From: Dunaliella salina
Lineage: Eukaryota > Chlorophyta > Chlorophyceae > Chlamydomonadales > Dunaliellaceae
Assembly: GCA_002284615.2 (NCBI GenBank)
Contig: MU070092.1
Coordinates: forward strand, 1-11,947
Direction of reading: 5' to 3'
DNA: 11,947 nucleotides
Part shown: positions 1-7,904 of the stretch, piece by piece
Numbering within the stretch: position 1 is the first letter of the stretch
How the letters are laid out: each line of letters begins with the position of its first letter
Program-made: the position numbers and the translations under genes
Notes under the pieces: generated by a model
Databases searched by the model: none
The model's input: the letters and a program-made list of their open reading frames with translations, nothing else
What the model was told of the DNA's origin: nothing

Positions 1-255
1 GCTTGTAGCATGCCTCTGGTGCAAGAGGCACGCCTCTGGCGCTCGAGGGAGTAAGGACCAAAGAAAAGTGGTTATAGTCTCTTGTGCTTGTGGCGTGCCT
101 CGGGTGCTCGAGGCGTGCACATGAGGCTCGCTCGGGGGAGCGAGGCGGGTTTGCTCGAGGCACGCTAAAAGGGTTAATTGTGCAACGAGTGGAGCCCCTC
201 GGGCAACCGAGGGAGGCACCCTCTCTCGGGTGAATGTGACCACCCTCGGGTGACA
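1..255. repeat. GC-rich hairpin-forming repeat cluster
   Basis: Short inverted repeats with a shared core recur: gcctct/agaggc at 12-29, gcctcg/cgaggc at 97-114, gctcgctcgggggagcgagg at about 127-146, and ccctcgggcaaccgaggg at about 196-213. The core ctcgagg or ctcggg-x-cgaggc appears at least six times within 250 bp. Composition is clearly higher in GC than the neighbouring LINE. Each unit can fold into a small stem-loop. It interrupts the RNase H domain of the LINE just after YTDGS. This looks like a small palindromic repeat family that expanded or inserted here; the cluster continues to the window edge so its other end is unknown. Confidence 0.6.
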
Positions 256-564
256 TGAGGAGTGTCTCTTGTAAAGTGCTTTACCTGAGTGGCTGCCGTC
301 CGTGTATGCCCACTCTCTCCAGTTTTCAACTTTGCGTTCCAGATGATGGCTGGATGATGTGAGTGGTGGAAGAGTTTGTTGGCTCTGAGTGGTATTCTGA
401 GGGTTTTGTTGGTAGGCAGAGGGTAGCTTTTTGAATTTATTACAGCCAGTTTCACTTTCTGGGCGTCTGGGATTGAGGATTGGGTCATTGCTAACGTTTC
501 TTTTCAGCCATCTTGCCTCACGGATGCCTTCTTTCAGGCCTGTGAGCCAATTTGAGTTGCTCTC

Positions 565-1010
565 GTTCAGGCGGATTCTTGCAGCGGTATTCCAAACAGC
601 AATTATTTGTAGGCTCCAGGAGTGGCATGGGAGGACAATTTCTTGGCTGACCCAGAAGGGGGGAGTGGCATAGTTGAGTCTTGTTGAGGGTATGGTTCCC
701 AACGTGCAACAGAAGTGAGGGTATGCATTCAGGAGTTTAGAGTATGGATTTGTGCTCATAGGGCCTCCCCAGCGTGGTAAGAACATGAAGGTTGCCGTGG
801 CGTGGCTTTGTTGCATGGCAGGAAAAATGGCATGTTTGAGAGTAAGGTACATCACATGGTCATCGTAAATTGGATGGCATACTGAAAATCCTGAGAATTT
901 GGATGAGAGGCTGTTATGGATGGCTCCAAATACCCTATCTCGAGGGTGTCCACTCCAGTAGTTGAGGTGGCAGGGGTTGTAGTCTAGGGGAGAGGCCATT
1001 TTTTCCTGGG
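565..1010 (-). other. PCIF1/CAPAM-like N6-adenosine methyltransferase domain (degenerate)
   Basis: Seen: MASPLDYNP, then WSGHPRDRVFGA, SGFSVCHPIYDD, a helix, TFMFLPRWGG (763-780 for LPRWGG), and a last strand SWSLQIIAVWNT. From knowledge of the family, PCIF1 has an ASPLN block, FG after an acidic turn, an SG-x-F-x-x-NPPF catalytic motif followed by an acidic helix, a strand ending in P-x-W, and a late strand with an N-T pair; order and spacing agree. The catalytic NPPF is HPIY here (865-876), so Asn is replaced and this copy is unlikely to be active. PCIF1 transfers a methyl group from S-adenosylmethionine to N6 of the cap-adjacent adenosine. In a retroelement it could modify the element's own transcript or, like related DNA enzymes, DNA. 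The match is by eye and remote; another Rossmann-fold N6-adenine methyltransferase is the main alternative. Confidence 0.55.
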
Positions 1011-1761
1011 TTACGAGGGCCCATTTTTGCATGGCAGTGTGGATATGATTTGGTAAGATGCGTATGTATCAATCCTTGACCTTCTTACTTTGTTGCATTT
1101 TGTTGTTAAGGATTGAGCGTGAGAAAAGACCCACAAGCTCGGAGGCAAAGCTTTGGGGTGGAGGTTGAACTGTGCTGTGGATCCCATTTTCTCTGGCACT
1201 GCTGAATGCAGCGTGGAGGACATGGATGCGCTCTGGGGTTAGCATTCCTTTGCATTTTCCACCTGTGGAGTAAATGCATGCTACTTGTTTGGAATACATT
1301 TGTGGTAGCACCAGAGGTGGTATTAATGGCGTGGAAGGGGAGTGGGTAGTATATGCTCTGGGGTGCAGATCCGTTGTATTGTTGGGGTTTGGCCTAATGA
1401 GGTCAACTGTTGTGATCCAGAATTCACAGCGGCCAGTTCCATTAATGTCTGCTTGGGGGTTCGTGGGATTCATGTCAAAGGTGGCCTTGTTGCGGAGTTC
1501 TGTGTCGAATTTCTGTTGGCAAGTGTTTGTCTTGTCTGAGTTTTCAAACCCCTGCCTTTCAAGGTTGTCTAGCTCAAAGTCAGCAGCTGGAGTGGAGAGG
1601 TCTGGTTCATCTGTGCAGGCTTCAAATTGAAGGATGCATTGTTGAAAATTGGGCCAAGCTTCCCTGATGTCTTCAGGTTCCCAGCTTGGCTCCCAATCAA
1701 TGTGTATTAATTCATTGCTGAAAGAGTTCGATTCCCTTTCTAATTTCTCATCTTCGCTGAG

Positions 1762-1968
1762 AGGTGTGCATGCAGGGCAGGCCCAATAAGTGCTGTTGTC
1801 TATATCCTGTCTTTGTGCATCGGAGTAACATCCGAGTTCCTTCATGCAGCACCAGTGGTAGGTTCGGTGGCAGACATCGCAGATGTACATGTCAAGGTAG
1901 GGGGGCTCAGAGTTTATGTGCTCTTTGCCGCCATTGTAGTTGCAGATCTCACAGCAAGCACACTCAAT
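1762..1968 (-). other. PHD-type zinc finger inside the LINE polyprotein
   Basis: Paired zinc ligands are visible in order: CCEIC, then a loop, CDVC, TYHWCC and finally CPAC after YWA. This spacing (C-x2-C, C-x2-C, x4-H-x2-C, C-x2-C) is the C4HC3 cross-brace pattern of PHD fingers, and the Trp two residues before the last Cys pair (YWACPAC) matches the usual PHD Trp. PHD fingers read histone H3 tails or other chromatin peptides. In a retroelement this could bias integration to a chromatin state, but that is inference. The finger is intact in this copy. Three single N bases lie 60-120 bp upstream on the reading strand (2043, 2031, 2019) but outside the ligands. Confidence 0.85.
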
Positions 1969-3093
1969 CTCAGCTCGAGCGGCAGGTTTGGTCTTGACAG
2001 GGGTGAACCCAGCGCGTTNGAACATTGGGANGGCCCATTTTTNGATGGTCGTGGGCGCAAAGTGGGTCAGGTATTGTTTTTGGTGCTTGGGAGGCTCATT
2101 GTTCCTGTCTCTTTTCTTGTCAATAATGATCCTCCAGTCACTGATATGTGTGATATCATTTAGGTCGTAGTTGTAGATANTATTAATTGCGTCTAGGGGG
2201 GTTGTTTCCTCTGCTAGCTTTCTCAATTTATTCTGCTTGTAGTGCCAGAGCTCTGTGTGTTGGGCTGTTTGGCCCAGTGGAGAGATACTAGGGATGGAGA
2301 GGTTTGTGTTAGTTTCAAGAAGCTTTCTCCTCTTACTTTTCTGCTGGCTGTTTTGTGTGCCTTGGCTAGAGGAAGTGAGAGTGATGGTTGGAGGCATGAA
2401 AGGGGGGCTAGGTTGATGGTGAGTGGGGGGTGGGTTGTCGCTTTGGTGTCGCAAGGCGAGGGGATTGGATGTTGTTTGGTTACAGGTGCTTTGTGTGTGG
2501 AGGGAGCTTGATTGTGACTTAGATCGCGTGCGTTTGATGGGTGGCTCGTTGGGGGGAGACAGAGCCTGTGAGTTACATCTGTTTGAGGTATTAGGATGGT
2601 TAGGTTGAGTATCGGGGAGTGTAGGGTTGGCAGAAGCGGCTCTTTTCCTGCTGGAGGGGGTGGTTGAGGGAGTTTCTTGGGGCAAGGGGGTATCGTTGGT
2701 GTTATATCGCGTGTTTGTGTGGGTGTGGGCAGAGTATGGGATCTCTGTGGTTCCTTGCTGTATTTCCTGATTAAGAAGCAGCAGGTTGTTTTGAATTGTG
2801 TTTTGTATCAAGGAGGTTGATCCTACGGTTGTTATGGGTGCTTGTTTGCATCTAGACCGTGTCCTTTTGCTAGGCGGTTCTTCTGTTGGATGGATGGTGC
2901 TTTGAGATAGTGTATTCAGTGGGACAGCCTGGGTGGGAGGCAGATCATGATCGTTGGCGGCTCCCTGAGGATCATTGTCAGCGTTGTTGGGGCTCCTTTG
3001 GGTTTGGGTTCCTTGTACGTTCTCTTGTGTGGTATCCTGAGTGTTTCCAGGGTTTGTGCTGGCCTCCTCTGGGGGTGTGAAGGAGGTCCCTTG

Positions 3094-3183
3094 CGTGTTT
3101 TGAGAAGTGGTGGTCAGGGAAGTGGTGCACTGGGAAGTGATGTTAAAGGAGGCAGTGTTTAGGAAGGTGGTGTTCAGGGAGGT
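3094..3183 (-). repeat. Six tandem 15-bp units encoding pentapeptides
   Basis: Six consecutive 15-bp units read, on the minus strand, as TSLNT, TFLNT, ASFNI, TSQCT, TSLTT and TSQNT, with boundaries at 3169, 3154, 3139, 3124 and 3109. They lie at residues about 451-480 of the linker between RT thumb and PHD finger. The units have diverged but the period is exact and keeps the reading frame, so the expansion happened while the frame was in use or by chance in multiples of three. Confidence 0.85.
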
Positions 3184-4529
3184 CGTCTCTTTTGTGTTTG
3201 AGGAGGGGGTGGATTGGTTGGTATTCATTTCTGCTGGGTTGGCCTCTTGATTCTGTGTTGCTCTGTTAGGGTTTTGGATGGGGGCAGTGGATGGGGTATT
3301 TGTTAGATTGATGCGGCGGCCTGTGAGCGGGTGTGTNTAGTGGGTTCTGGAGCGGGGTTGTGTTGAGGGTACTGGATATGTTGTGTGTGCAGTTAGGGGG
3401 ATAGTTCCTGGGCGTGGTGAGTTTGGGGATGAACTGTTGAAGTGTGTGTCAACCAGCTCGCTGATGTGGCTGCTGTTGATTTGGCGGTACCTGGGGAGAG
3501 TGTTAGCTGTAGCATTTTTGTCTCCAGGAATGTTATGTATAATGTCCAGGGTTAATTCTACATCAGGAGGTAGGTTGACTAAGGCTGCTAGCCTGTTTAG
3601 GGCTTTTTTCCTTTTTGTTGTAAGTATGGAGTGCTTGTTCGTGAGTTGTGCCACACTGATTATGTGGGTTCCGCTATTGGTTGTAAGGTCATGAAGTCCG
3701 TGGATGTCCAAACTTAGGAGGGGTTTGGTGATGCAGGCAATCAGCGTTGGGAAAGAGTGGGCAGGGGGTTTGTGGAGGGAGAGAGCATCGTCAATGATCT
3801 TGAAGTCATCCAGGAGCAGGCTTATGTTCTGTTTTGTGAGGTGGATTTTGCTTGAGTAAACGCTCATAAGCTGGCGAGCTCTCATGCAGTAGTCAAGTTG
3901 GCGCTTAATGCGGTGGTTTGTTCCTTCCCTCGTTGTGAGGTATTCTGTGGCTAGGTCCTTTAAGTGTTTTACTTGCATTGTGAGGAGGCTCAGAGTGACA
4001 TTGCAGTGTCTGTTTGAGAGGTCTTCTAAGCTCAGTGTAAGGGCAAGGGCCATGCGCCTATGATATTCCACAGATATTGATGTCACACTTAGCCCACAAT
4101 CTGAGGTGTCCTCTCGAATCATTGCAGTAGCAGTGCAAGTCCACAGACCAAACTTGTCTTTAATAACTCTATCCACCATATTATCCCACATCTCAAGGTC
4201 TGCAGGGGTGCAGGGGTTGACTGCAAAAGAGTAGGTTAAGCTGGGTATGATAGCTGTGCGAATTATTTTTAGAATCAGGCTTGGGATTAGAGACCTGTTT
4301 CTTAGGTTTTCTATCTTTTCTTTGAGGTTACCTGTCATGCACTGTATTTGGTGCTTCCAGTTCAAGTTCATGGTTAGTTTTTCTCCCAGGTAACGGAAAG
4401 GTGTGTCTGGTGTGATGAACTGTGCTTTTTGTCCTTGTATGTCAATTTTATCTTTAAGCTGTTGGCAAAGGGTCTGGGAGGGTGTCACTCCATTCTTGTC
4501 TTTTGGCGAGTGGCCATATAAGATGCCTG

Positions 4530-5879
4530 TCACTTTAAAGCACCAAATTTGGTTTTGCTACCAGATATGATGAGTGCTGCCCACTGGCAGTCAGAATAGA
4601 GTGTAATCTTACGGGCCTGAACTTTAAGGTTTTGAATAGTGCTTGTTTTGCTAAGTAGGTCATCAGCAAAGGAGGCGCTGCTTAGAATATTGGCCAGGTG
4701 CGTTTCCAAGACGGTTTGGTTTTGATTTGGGATGCAGATGTGTTTGTAACCACGCCCTCCTACGTGGAGCCAGCGGAGGAGGGGTTCCATATATACTAGG
4801 AATAGGAAAGGAGACAATGTGTTGCCTTGAATAGTGCCTCTTTCAACGGCAATTTGTCCAGTATTAGTCCCATTGGCAAGTCTGATAAGGGTGGTGGCGT
4901 CTTCGTACAGGTTCTTAACAGTCTCTATGGCATCAGTGGGAAAGCCAAGGTCATACATGATCCATAGCATGGGGTCGTGATCTATTGTGTTGAAAGCGGA
5001 GGTGAAATCCACAATGAGGGCATAGATGTCTTGCTTGAAGAATTTGGTGTCTTCTAAGCTCATGATCACGTTTTGGAGCTGGTGAATTGTATCTTTTTGG
5101 TTGCGGAAGCCAGCCTGCGTACTGCTGAGCGGGGAGTGCGCTTCAGAATATTCATAAAGTGTGCTGGTAATGAGGCGGGTCCAGAGTTTGTAGAGATTAT
5201 TGGCAATTCCTATTGGTCTGTAGGAGGAAAGGCTAGTTTCTTCTCCTTTTCCCTTGTCTATCAGGATTGTGCTGCTTGTTTTCCAATTTACAGGAGTGAG
5301 ACGCGTGGCCCACATAATGATGAAGAGCTTGTGTATAGTTTCTTGGATNTCAGGAGGGAGCATCCTCAAGAGCTCATTAGCTATGCCATCCGGCCCTGGA
5401 GTTCTGTTGTTGCTCAGAGTCTTTATGCATTTGCGGAAGGCACTTTTGTCAAGGATCTTGGAGTGGAGCCAGTCTCTTTCTTGTTTTCCCTCTAACTCAT
5501 CTTTGGTAATTTGAGACTGGAGGGTGAAAGGGTCAGGAAGATGCGTTGATGCTCCTGCTTGCTCCCAAGGATAATTTCTGGGTGCTTCCTCTAAAGGGTA
5601 TTTTTCAGTTTTTATATTGACGTTTTTGAGGGCATTGCTGTAGTATTTCTCTTCAATTTGTGCAATTTTCTTGGGTTCTGTTTTGAGATGGTTACCTTCA
5701 AGGTTGCATAGGGCTTGAAGGCCAGCTCTTGGTTGTGCATTCTTATCCTTGAAGATTTCTTTGTGCGCTTTCTTTGGATTATTGATAGCAAGTTTGCACT
5801 GCTGTTTGCAAGCTTGTTTGGTTTGTTCAATGTTTTTGGTCCGGTCAATGCTAGCTATAGTTTCTTTGGTGGATTTTCT
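4530..5879 (-). pseudogene. LINE polyprotein: reverse transcriptase fingers and palm
   Basis: The frame is open from the duplication at about 5879 to the TGA at 4530-4532. It contains no ATG until 5361-5363, so the open part upstream only makes sense as an internal piece of a longer ORF. RT motifs appear in order: RTPGPDGIANELL; YRPIGIANNLYKLWTRLI; QAGFRNQKDTIHQLQ; motif A IVDFTSAFNTIDHDP with the first catalytic Asp (about 4973-5018); motif B GTIQGNTLSPFLFLVY (about 4795-4840); motif C SFADDLL (4653-4673) with both catalytic Asp. FADD instead of the commoner YADD is a tolerated variant in non-LTR RTs. The frame then slips: RT frame and thumb frame overlap at 4530-4557, and the conserved join WCFKVTGIL belongs to the second frame, so the indel lies within 4546-4557. 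A programmed frameshift is possible but I see no slippery heptamer with a structure; decay is likelier given the other lesions. Confidence 0.95.
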
Positions 5880-5920
5880 TTGGTCCGGTCAATGCTAGCT
5901 ATAGTTTCTCTGGTGGATTT
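5835..5920. repeat. Tandem duplication, 44-bp period, breaking the LINE frame
   Basis: Positions 5835-5876 and 5879-5920 are the same 42 bases with one mismatch (5866/5910), at a 44-bp offset. In the polyprotein both copies encode the block KSTxETIASIDRT. Because 44 is not a multiple of three, the first copy leads into a stop at 5855-5857 while the second copy is in the frame of the reverse transcriptase. The duplication alone therefore explains why the APE and RT parts are in different frames. One mismatch in 42 bases points to a recent event compared with the rest of the decay. Confidence 0.95.
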
Positions 5921-7061
5921 AAAAAGACTTTCCAGCTGTTCTTGCAGAGGTAGGTTGGGATGAAGCGTTTTTAGCTCTGAGATTGCCTTATGTAAGGCTT
6001 CATTGCCCTTGACTTGCTCTAGCACGTTGGAAGTCAGGTCCTTGGCGTTGACAAAGGGTGAGAGGACATGTTTCTGGATTGCTCTGATGTGGCCTAGTCT
6101 TTTCAGCAAAGAGTTGCGCTTGTTGCTGACAGGTTTCGGGATGTAGTGTCTATGGTCTTCAGAGATAGTTTTGGTCTCGCAAATTTTTAGTGCAACGTCG
6201 TGGGAGGAATGTATGAGGTTGGTAACTTTGTCAGCCAGGTCCTCCAGGATTTCAGGGGCAGGTCTATGGCAAAGAGAGGTGAGACTCTTGGTAGTTTTGG
6301 CACTCGTTGGCCTGAGGTTTTCGAGGAAGGTGCTAGCTTCTGTGTAGGCTGGGTTGAGCACTTGCAGAGTTCCTTCAAGCTCCTGAATGACTCCATGTGT
6401 GGGGTCAAGAACAGATTGCATGAAGGTTTGCTGGTCAGAAATGCTGACAGGGCGGGCTAGGACTAGGCGGGGTTGTTGCTTGGTAAATTGGAGGTTGTTA
6501 ATGCGTGTTATGGAGACATCGAGAATGCTGGTAGGTATGCTGAGCAGAAGGGGGATGTGGTCACTCAAGTACCCAAGCTTGCAGGTATGGCAGGGAGTGC
6601 AAGTAGATGCAAGTCTGGAGGGCAGAATAATGTCATCAATCCTGCCAAAAGAGTAAATGGTGCTATTGTCAGCTTCTCTGCCCGTGGCTTGACAGTGGGT
6701 CCAGGGCCTGGCGGCTTCCTCTTTACAGGGTGACAGGTTGTGAGAGAGGAGAAAATTTCTGTACTGGATGTCACAGGGATAGCTCCTGTTACTGGTTTGG
6801 TCATCATCTTTTATTGTTGCATTCATATCCCCAATAATAATGGGTGTGCTGCTACTATGGGTGTTCATGATGGATTCAAGCTCTGCTTGCATCTGACCTC
6901 TTGAGCCCATGTGTCCTGGAGAGCTGCCTGAAGGCCAATATGTACCAATGATTGGGAGGCTTGAGTATTGACTTTTGAGGATAACGGAGGCATGTCTGCC
7001 ATTTGGATCTAGGCTTACTTTAAAGCAGTTGGTTGAGAGAGCTATGTCTGTGCACACAGAT
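5855..7061 (-). pseudogene. LINE polyprotein: second half of APE endonuclease and linker to RT
   Basis: This part resumes directly after the inserted retrocopy with VCTDIALSTNC; the GTG at 7055-7057 is an internal codon, not a start. APE motifs follow in the expected order: GTYWPSGS (Tyr/Pro motif), IIIGDMNA (GDxN, about 6818-6842), RIDDIILP (about 6619-6645) and SDHIPLLL (about 6543-6566), the last supplying the catalytic Asp-His pair. All key residues that I can judge are present, so the nuclease was intact apart from the insertion and the frame slip. After the nuclease comes a charged helical linker of about 200 residues leading to the RT. The frame ends at a stop at 5855-5857 that is created by the 44-bp-period duplication (separate entry). 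Without that duplication the frame passes straight into the RT segment. Confidence 0.9.
7055..7061. repeat. Target-site duplication of the retrocopy, left copy
   Basis: Heptamer cacagat abutting the T-run (A-tail on minus). The identical heptamer is at the other end of the insert. Confidence 0.8.
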
Positions 7062-7167
7062 TTTTTTTTTGTTACAGCGACCCAAGGAAATGGAGATTTC
7101 CCATAAGGTCCTTTGCTCCTTCATGAACAAAAATGACCAGCAAAAAAGCTGCGGATCCAAAGAAAAC

Positions 7168-7395
7168 CAAAAGGCAAGGCCAACAGGGAAGGACAGGCGC
7201 GAAGGCGAGCAAAATCCACTAGGAAGGACAGGCGTGAAGGAAAGCTAAGTCCACAGGGAAGGACAGGCGTGAAGAAGAGCAAAATCCACTAGGAAGGACA
7301 GGCGTGAAGGAAAGCAAAGTCCACTGGGAAGGACAGNCGTGAAGGAAAGCAAAGTCCACAGGGAAGGACAAGGGGGAAGGGGCAAAGAACTAGCA
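7168..7395. repeat. 35-bp tandem repeat array, with 70-bp alternation
   Basis: The block ggaaggaca recurs at 7187, 7222, 7257, 7292, 7327 and 7362, an exact 35-bp period over six units. Units 1 and 3 share gagcaaaatccact after the core; units 2 and 4 share gaaagc(t/a)aagtccac. This gives a 70-bp dimer in the left part and a homogenised 35-mer on the right. One N lies at 7337. The array is in the presumed 3' UTR of the retrocopy. No spacers separate the repeats. Confidence 0.95.
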
Positions 7396-7674
7396 AAGGG
7401 AAGCTCGTTCAACGTTCAAGGCAGGTCTGCCGACAAAACTAAGGGAGCCAAACTTCTCTAGCAGAGGCCAACCAAGGGGCAAAGTCACTGGACTACAGGC
7501 AAACATTGAACCCTGCCCACGACACAAACACACAAAGGCGGGTTGACAAGCACTATGCACAAAGGTATCCTCGAAGGAGGGGGAACTCAGCTAAAACACA
7601 ACTGCTACACAGAAGGCACATAACACGCGCCTCCCACCCTCCTCTAGGAGGGGTTTAACTCCCTAAGTCCCACT

Positions 7675-7897
7675 CTAGCCACTCGGATCCCCCTTCTGCA
7701 CCTTGATAGGGCCCTCATGCTCCAACCAAGTCACCAAAGCCAGGGCAGCCTCTCTCTGTTGCTCAGGTGGAGTGGCTCCCAACATCCGGCTGACCCGCTG
7801 GTACATGATGTCCCCGCCCCGCTGTGAGTTGTTCTCCCCCAGAAACTTGAGATACCCTTTCCAAGCGGTCTTGGGCATGGCTCCCTTAAGGATAAGG
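7675..7897 (-). pseudogene. C-terminal coding piece carried by the retrocopy, unknown protein
   Basis: Within the insert the frame reads LILKGAMPKTAWKGYLKF at its truncated start, then GGDIMYQRVSRMLGATPPEQ, and ends VQKGDPSG before a TAG at 7675-7677. The sequence is protein-like: amphipathic helices, a balanced composition and no internal stop. I do not recognise the family. The coding part upstream of the insert boundary (YNKDGG and before) belongs to the LINE, so any longer reading across 7898 is an accidental fusion. It is either the end of a host gene copied through mRNA or the end of another retroelement's ORF. Confidence 0.6.
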
Positions 7898-7904
7898 CAC
7901 AGAT
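7898..7904. repeat. Target-site duplication of the retrocopy, right copy
   Basis: Heptamer cacagat at the 5' (truncated) end of the insert on the minus strand. It pairs with 7055-7061. Confidence 0.8.

Larger units (their letters stand above)
1..1068 (-). pseudogene. LINE polyprotein: PCIF1-like domain, RNase H start, running off the edge
   Basis: After the TGA at 1069-1071 the same frame stays open for about 356 codons to the window edge. The first part (about 565-1010) resembles the catalytic domain of the cap adenosine methyltransferase PCIF1 (separate entry). A linker of about 80 residues, rich in Gln, Pro and Ser, follows. Then comes WREWAYTDGS (292-321), the first beta strand and first catalytic Asp of an RNase H domain. 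A related fragment, DWRTWVYTNGS, occurs at 9800-9840, which supports this reading. Downstream of TDGSHSGK the RNase H sequence is lost and the frame enters GC-rich hairpin repeats (1 to about 250). These still contain no stop but do not look like protein. Loss of RNase H here means either an insertion or a truncation at about 250-285. Confidence 0.75.
1069..4533 (-). pseudogene. LINE polyprotein: RT thumb, low-complexity linker and PHD finger
   Basis: The open frame has 1,154 codons and begins at GTG (4531-4533), which is internal. Residues 1-55 finish the RT (VTGILYG, then FRYLGEKLTMNLNW, the usual LINE YLG block). Residues 55-350 are the helical thumb region (IIRTAIIPSLTYSF; DRVIKDKFGLW). 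Residues about 360-780 are low complexity, rich in Thr, Asn, Pro, Ser and Gln. They include six tandem pentapeptides and basic patches PPSKRTRSR, SRKRA, PPIKRTRSK and KSKRRKL that look like nuclear localisation signals. Residues about 855-925 form a PHD-type zinc finger. A further region (NLERQGF; KQVACIYSTGGKCKGM) follows. Six of the seven single N bases in the window fall in or near this element, five here. The frame stops at TGA 1069-1071, in a position where the open frame resumes at once (DYIRILPNHIH), so it probably replaced TGG. Confidence 0.9.
7062..7897 (-). mobile_element. 5'-truncated retrocopy inserted in the APE domain
   Basis: The insert is 836 bp. Flanking it is a 7-bp direct repeat, cacagat, at 7055-7061 and 7898-7904. 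On the minus strand the insert ends in a run of 10 A (7061-7070 as T on plus) directly preceded by TGTAAC. Removal of insert plus one repeat takes out 843 bp, a multiple of three, and brings GVGLSSV next to VCTDIAL, restoring a plausible APE. Content from its 5' end: about 73 codons of an unrecognised C-terminal protein part, a TAG, then about 600 bp without coding potential that holds a 35-bp array. This is the signature of LINE-mediated retrotransposition, either of a host mRNA (processed pseudogene) or of a truncated non-LTR element. TGTAA is the chlorophyte polyadenylation signal, although here it sits closer to the A-tail than is usual. Confidence 0.85.

Noticed and set aside
1764..3694. 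Several plus-strand open frames of 60-116 codons opposite the long linker and PHD region
   Set aside because: They are shadows of the minus-strand coding sequence: no motifs, Cys/Val/Gly-biased composition and overlapping each other.
4530..4557. Programmed ribosomal frameshift between RT and thumb
   Set aside because: No clear slippery heptamer with downstream structure, and several other lesions show that the copy is decayed; a random indel is simpler.
2019..7337. Seven isolated N bases (2019, 2031, 2043, 2180, 3337, 5349, 7337)
   Set aside because: These are base-call or consensus ambiguities, probably from collapsed repeat copies, rather than a biological signal.
7168..7395. Possible CRISPR array because of evenly spaced repeats
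   Set aside because: The units are directly contiguous 35-mers with no unique spacers, and the context is a eukaryotic retrocopy.
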